Below are positions 6,301 through 7,737 of a stretch of 7,737 nt of DNA, piece by piece. The DNA is from CF-113 sp035716135. GTDB taxonomy: Bacteria; Chloroflexota; Ktedonobacteria; Ktedonobacterales; Ktedonobacteraceae. Within the stretch, counting starts at the first letter, position 1, and every line of letters begins with the position of its first letter. The stretch is from positions 1-7,737 of the forward strand of contig DASTKD010000027.1 in NCBI GenBank assembly GCA_035716135.1, read 5' to 3'. The position numbers were made by a program, and so were the translations under genes. Under the pieces are notes generated by a model that saw only the letters and a list, made by a program, of their open reading frames with translations, was not told the DNA's origin and made no database searches.

Positions 6301-6710
6301 AGTGAGATAGATACATCAGAGTCCGCGGTATCCGGCGAGTTGCTGGCGGATTCGATGGTATCCAATCCAACCAGGTAGCGCAATGTCTTGACCCGACTTG
6401 CGCGTATAACAGGTCGCAGCGCCTCAGTGAATGGCATATAGGGGAAGAACTTGCTCACTTCGTAGGCACGACCTTCGAGCAGGTAAAAGCCGCGTTTGCT
6501 GGCCTCCTGGCACATTTCCGCGAGCAGGCGCGTTTTGCCTGTGCCTGTCTCGCCACTCATTATCAATGCGCGCGCGCCATAGGTTCTTTGAAACTCAACC
6601 GTATCGAGCAGATTGCAAATAAGTTGCATCTCGCCCTCACGCCCGGCAAGAGGCAGAGGGCGTGAGGTCAGCTCAATTCCCGAGAGCGGATCGGCAAATG
6701 GTGCCTGCAT
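3339..6710 (-). CDS. Large ATP-binding LuxR-family transcriptional regulator (STAND ATPase-TPR-HTH, LAL/MalT-like)
   Basis: This is a 1123-aa signal-transduction ATPase of the LAL/MalT type. Such proteins are thought to oligomerise on ATP and inducer binding and then activate transcription. The AAA_16/STAND module starts at PLAGREGEM (20-28). It has Walker A GETGTGKT (53-60), a Walker B region LSIDNLQWAD (194-203), a sensor-like VTRPP (227-231) and the conserved GGNPFFLEEL (303-312). A winged-helix-like part follows at about 338-460. Helical TPR-type repeats fill about 470-1030 (for example ALRWSLRAGEEA at 489-500 and ALYGHFLAVTGRKAEAKAQL at 862-881). A NarL/LuxR helix-turn-helix closes the protein at 1062-1123 (LTRRELDVLRLVAEG, then ISPRTVNRHLSNIF), and its recognition helix appears intact. 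The second Walker B position is Asn198 instead of Asp/Glu. Acidic low-complexity inserts occur at 238-250 and 411-420. The start ATG follows the membrane-protein stop by 24 nt, with only a G-rich string (GTGGGGGC) as ribosome site, so translational coupling is likely. The inducer and target genes are unknown. Confidence 0.92.
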   Translation of the reverse strand: MQAPFADPLSGIELTSRPLPLAGREGEMQLICNLLDTVEFQRTYGARALIMSGETGTGKTRLLAEMCQEASKRGFYLLEGRAYEVSKFFPYMPFTEALRPVIRASRVKTLRYLVGLDTIESASNSPDTADSDVSISLVGAPMVAALARLFPELPHLLKLDLEPELLAPDQEKFRLLDAIATLLERMATTQTVMLSIDNLQWADSASLELMMYLTVRLHGSRVALVGVTRPPASPPSIDDEDSSSVETERMATTTLQLLSELMRQGLLLFLPISPLNREGAMQHLRALLPGAIAGEEVLLERAGGNPFFLEELVRMLTLNGQLAQHNGIWDVTKASAAELPASIALAVRERLEIVSKPCLEALRVAALFGRSFPQAALTMVTEESETWVQARLNEAERALIIALAPRQTSLGEDEDDLADDNVVSNAAAYLFCQSIVQEVLSSQVPVQRASLLHGKIGAALEAYYDAQGLQPPAAQLARHYVLSGERKAALRWSLRAGEEASGQQAHREAIGHFRSALKLMKSNLSLTGEDGLPSLAQVYVQIGESWFKIGELNAAAKAFLKALEQLQQQPSSSSQRHYHSRAWLAAQANRMLADAYRMQGKYELTLAHLQAARSALDSSVDETDEAVAPTRKEHHYTWMTSRGFSGQKHRSAGRLLNAERILLLQAQATLDLLIGRSEESERGLWQSYQLATELGDRGSQAFALHVVSWIRGWGTHIHEAIRLQSQAHDLYIAMGDPFRAVLGDQGLGIIYQALGETEKARLHNMRGFEMARRYGVRHALGWLHWNMGVMALAEGNWAECESRMQQSMQEAEATSNERLKPIIIQVQAELAFRKGEWQAAEQLFRASSVAAMNTEWYPSTLALYGHFLAVTGRKAEAKAQLEQAAALQEPVGYSGHYYIPFLAEGFLHIGAPVQATGYIERIQKLRGFMYYGVAVDRIRGEVAALNGEWDAAEQAFEDGLGLCRRVGNQPEEAAILYEQTRTILMQAGQQNTFASRALETIQHLCQTAHDIFIQYEMRRAVSMVDTLQEGLRQLNARKTPVPPHKIVEEHFAHEDYILDLHLTRRELDVLRLVAEGQTDREVAEALVISPRTVNRHLSNIFVKLDVPGRAAAVAYAIRQGLVG

Positions 6711-6734
6711 GTTGCTTTGCCCCCACTTTCCAGC

Positions 6735-7169
6735 TTATTTCTGCGCCTGTTCTAATACCCGACGTCTCGTCATGCGCGGCGCGATATCATGATAGATGAA
6801 CAGGGCATAATAAACCAGTAAGAAAGGTACATCAAATAAAAAATAAATCCAGAATGAGCTGGACGCGCCCAGCCAGAGTAGGTGATAGAGCAAAGCCAAC
6901 GCCACCAGCGTCCCGTAAACCACCGCCACAATCGCCAGAGGACGCACCCGCGCCCACTCGCGTTCCCTGGCAAGCCAGAAGGCCCCGGCAGCATTGCCCA
7001 GAATAATCGCGCCAATAAAGCGATCCAGGATAGTTGGAATACTGGTGGGCCAGAGTGGTGAATGAATTTCCGGTAGAAAGAAAAAACCGAGTCCAACTAC
7101 GAGATTAACCAGTCCCGCGAGGAATGATAGCACTCGTTCTAGCGGGCTAAATATTTCATGTCTGCTCAT
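6735..7169 (-). CDS. Four-helix integral membrane protein of unknown function
   Basis: The protein has 144 aa and four likely membrane helices at about 12-33, 49-67, 77-100 and 107-127. The helix 2-3 loop (RERE-WARVRP) and the C-terminus (PRMTRRRVLEQAQK) are basic, so by the positive-inside rule both ends and that loop face the cytoplasm. There are conserved-looking aromatic and Pro residues but no catalytic motif, no heme or metal ligand cluster and no transporter signature, so I assign no function. The ATG at 7169 has a good Shine-Dalgarno AAAGGGG (7183 to 7177 on the minus strand) 7 nt away. A TATAAT box lies 34 nt upstream of the start. The gene directly precedes the LuxR-type regulator (24-nt gap) on the same strand. 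That suggests one transcript, and perhaps a membrane partner whose level or state bears on the regulator, but this is inference from position only. Confidence 0.8.
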   Translation of the reverse strand: MSRHEIFSPLERVLSFLAGLVNLVVGLGFFFLPEIHSPLWPTSIPTILDRFIGAIILGNAAGAFWLAREREWARVRPLAIVAVVYGTLVALALLYHLLWLGASSSFWIYFLFDVPFLLVYYALFIYHDIAPRMTRRRVLEQAQK

Positions 7170-7202
7170 CTGGCTGCCCCTTTCTTATTATCTGACCAGC
7201 AG

Positions 7203-7208
7203 ATTATA
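7203..7208 (-). promoter_or_regulatory. Candidate -10 box for the membrane protein-regulator operon
   Basis: The minus strand reads a perfect TATAAT (7208 to 7203). At 17-bp spacing the -35 position is TTACTT, a weak match, and the extended -10 TGn is absent (the preceding bases are GTG). Transcription would begin near 7196, giving a leader of under 30 nt that holds the Shine-Dalgarno sequence. The exact hexamer in an 85-nt gap between genes favours a real promoter, but co-transcription with the NTF2-like gene upstream is not excluded. Confidence 0.4.
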
Positions 7209-7254
7209 CACTACAATGGCAGCGGAAGTAAGCCCGTAGAAATGTGGAACTGAA

Positions 7255-7638
7255 CTATTTTTCCTGATGTTCGACCCACTGAGTCCGCCAGGCAGGTGGC
7301 TCGAACGGATCGGCAAAGTACTGTGTCTCGCGGGCAACCTTGCCACCGCGAAACTCCATAATGCTGACTGTTTGAGTTGGCTGCTCGTTATAACTGAGTA
7401 CGTACTCGGTGATCCAGAGATCGCCGCTCCCAAGGATGCGCCCGATGGTGAAGCTCAGCTTCGCCGGGTGGTGGGAGCGTATGGCCTGAATGTTGTGACG
7501 ACCGCGGATTCGCTCGCCCGACTGAGGATACTCGACCAGAACGTCGTCGTGATAGATCTCGTGTTCCGCTTCAATGTCACCAGCCGCGGAGGCTGCCCAG
7601 TGCCGATCCAGGGCTGTCCGAATTTCCTGGTTTTCCAT
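7255..7638 (-). CDS. NTF2/SnoaL-like domain protein
   Basis: This 127-aa protein has the cone-shaped alpha+beta NTF2-like fold, probably cytoplasmic and dimeric. It starts with the usual first helix and loop (LDRHWAASAAGDIEAEHEIY, 10-29), then HDDVLVEYPQSGERIRGRHNI (30-50). The sheet follows, and it ends with SIMEFRGGKVARETQYFADP (92-111) and PPAWRTQWVE (114-123). This ending is typical of the SnoaL-like subfamily found widely in soil bacteria. Members include polyketide cyclases, hydrolases, isomerases and many proteins of unknown function, so no reaction can be given. The pocket contains acidic residues (Asp31, Asp32) and His56/His57, which may or may not be catalytic. The ATG at 7638 has an excellent Shine-Dalgarno AAAGGGAG (7653 to 7646 on the minus strand) 7 nt upstream. 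The gene reads in the same direction as the membrane protein and regulator, 85 nt ahead of them. Confidence 0.88.
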   Translation of the reverse strand: MENQEIRTALDRHWAASAAGDIEAEHEIYHDDVLVEYPQSGERIRGRHNIQAIRSHHPAKLSFTIGRILGSGDLWITEYVLSYNEQPTQTVSIMEFRGGKVARETQYFADPFEPPAWRTQWVEHQEK

Positions 7639-7737
7639 TGTTTATCTCCCTTTGGCTCGTACCTGGCGTCGCAGCACCGTGGTGTTCGTTGCGCCGCGCG
7701 ACTGGTGTCCCTTCGATCCACGGGCTAAATGACGCTA
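7639..7737 (-). other. Upstream region of the NTF2-like gene
   Basis: Apart from the Shine-Dalgarno sequence of the NTF2-like gene, nothing firm is visible up to the window edge. CACC-GT-GGTG (7675-7684) is a short inverted repeat that could be an operator half-site pair, but it may equally be chance. No clear -10/-35 pair is present, so the promoter may lie outside the window. Confidence 0.2.

Noticed and set aside
7267..7728. 153-codon plus-strand frame opposite the NTF2-like gene
   Set aside because: The minus-strand protein matches the SnoaL-like family over its whole length and has a strong Shine-Dalgarno, so the plus-strand frame is its shadow.

Overview
The window carries seven protein-coding genes. 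It looks like a chromosomal stretch from a free-living bacterium of medium GC content. A Ktedonobacteria-like member of the Chloroflexota is my best guess. That rests on gene style only: a very large LuxR-type ATPase/TPR regulator, an HU protein with an Ala/Pro/Lys tail, and a membrane protein with a long disordered cytoplasmic N-terminus. No rRNA or single diagnostic marker fixes the taxon. I see no mobile element, CRISPR array, tRNA or phage gene.

Plus-strand left part (1-2632). The 3' part of lspA (lipoprotein signal peptidase) runs off the left edge. It is followed after 2 nt by an RluD/RluA-family 23S rRNA pseudouridine synthase, a pairing common in bacteria. A clear extended -10 promoter (TGGTATAAT) lies just after the synthase gene. 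It would drive, through a leader of about 250 nt, a 278-aa single-pass membrane protein. That protein has a disordered, charged N-terminus and a small extracytoplasmic domain with an FG-GAP-like metal-loop motif.

Convergent junction (2633-2718). Almost the whole gap between the membrane-protein gene and the converging HU gene is one 30-bp perfect inverted repeat with a 16-nt loop. It probably acts as a shared bidirectional terminator or transcript-end barrier, although neither side has a proper T-tract.

Minus-strand right part (2719-7638). Reading leftward, the order is an NTF2/SnoaL-like protein, a four-helix membrane protein, a 1123-aa ATPase-TPR-LuxR regulator, and an HU-family nucleoid protein. 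The membrane protein and the regulator are 24 nt apart and probably form an operon, with a TATAAT box upstream. The HU gene lies 227 nt downstream of the regulator and probably has its own promoter. Its DNA-binding arm lacks the usual intercalating proline, and a small hairpin overlaps its Shine-Dalgarno sequence.

Nothing here is a plainly new multi-gene system. The items most worth a second look are the long perfect hairpin, the altered HU arm, the uncharacterised membrane protein with its long leader, and the NTF2/membrane-protein/regulator cluster.
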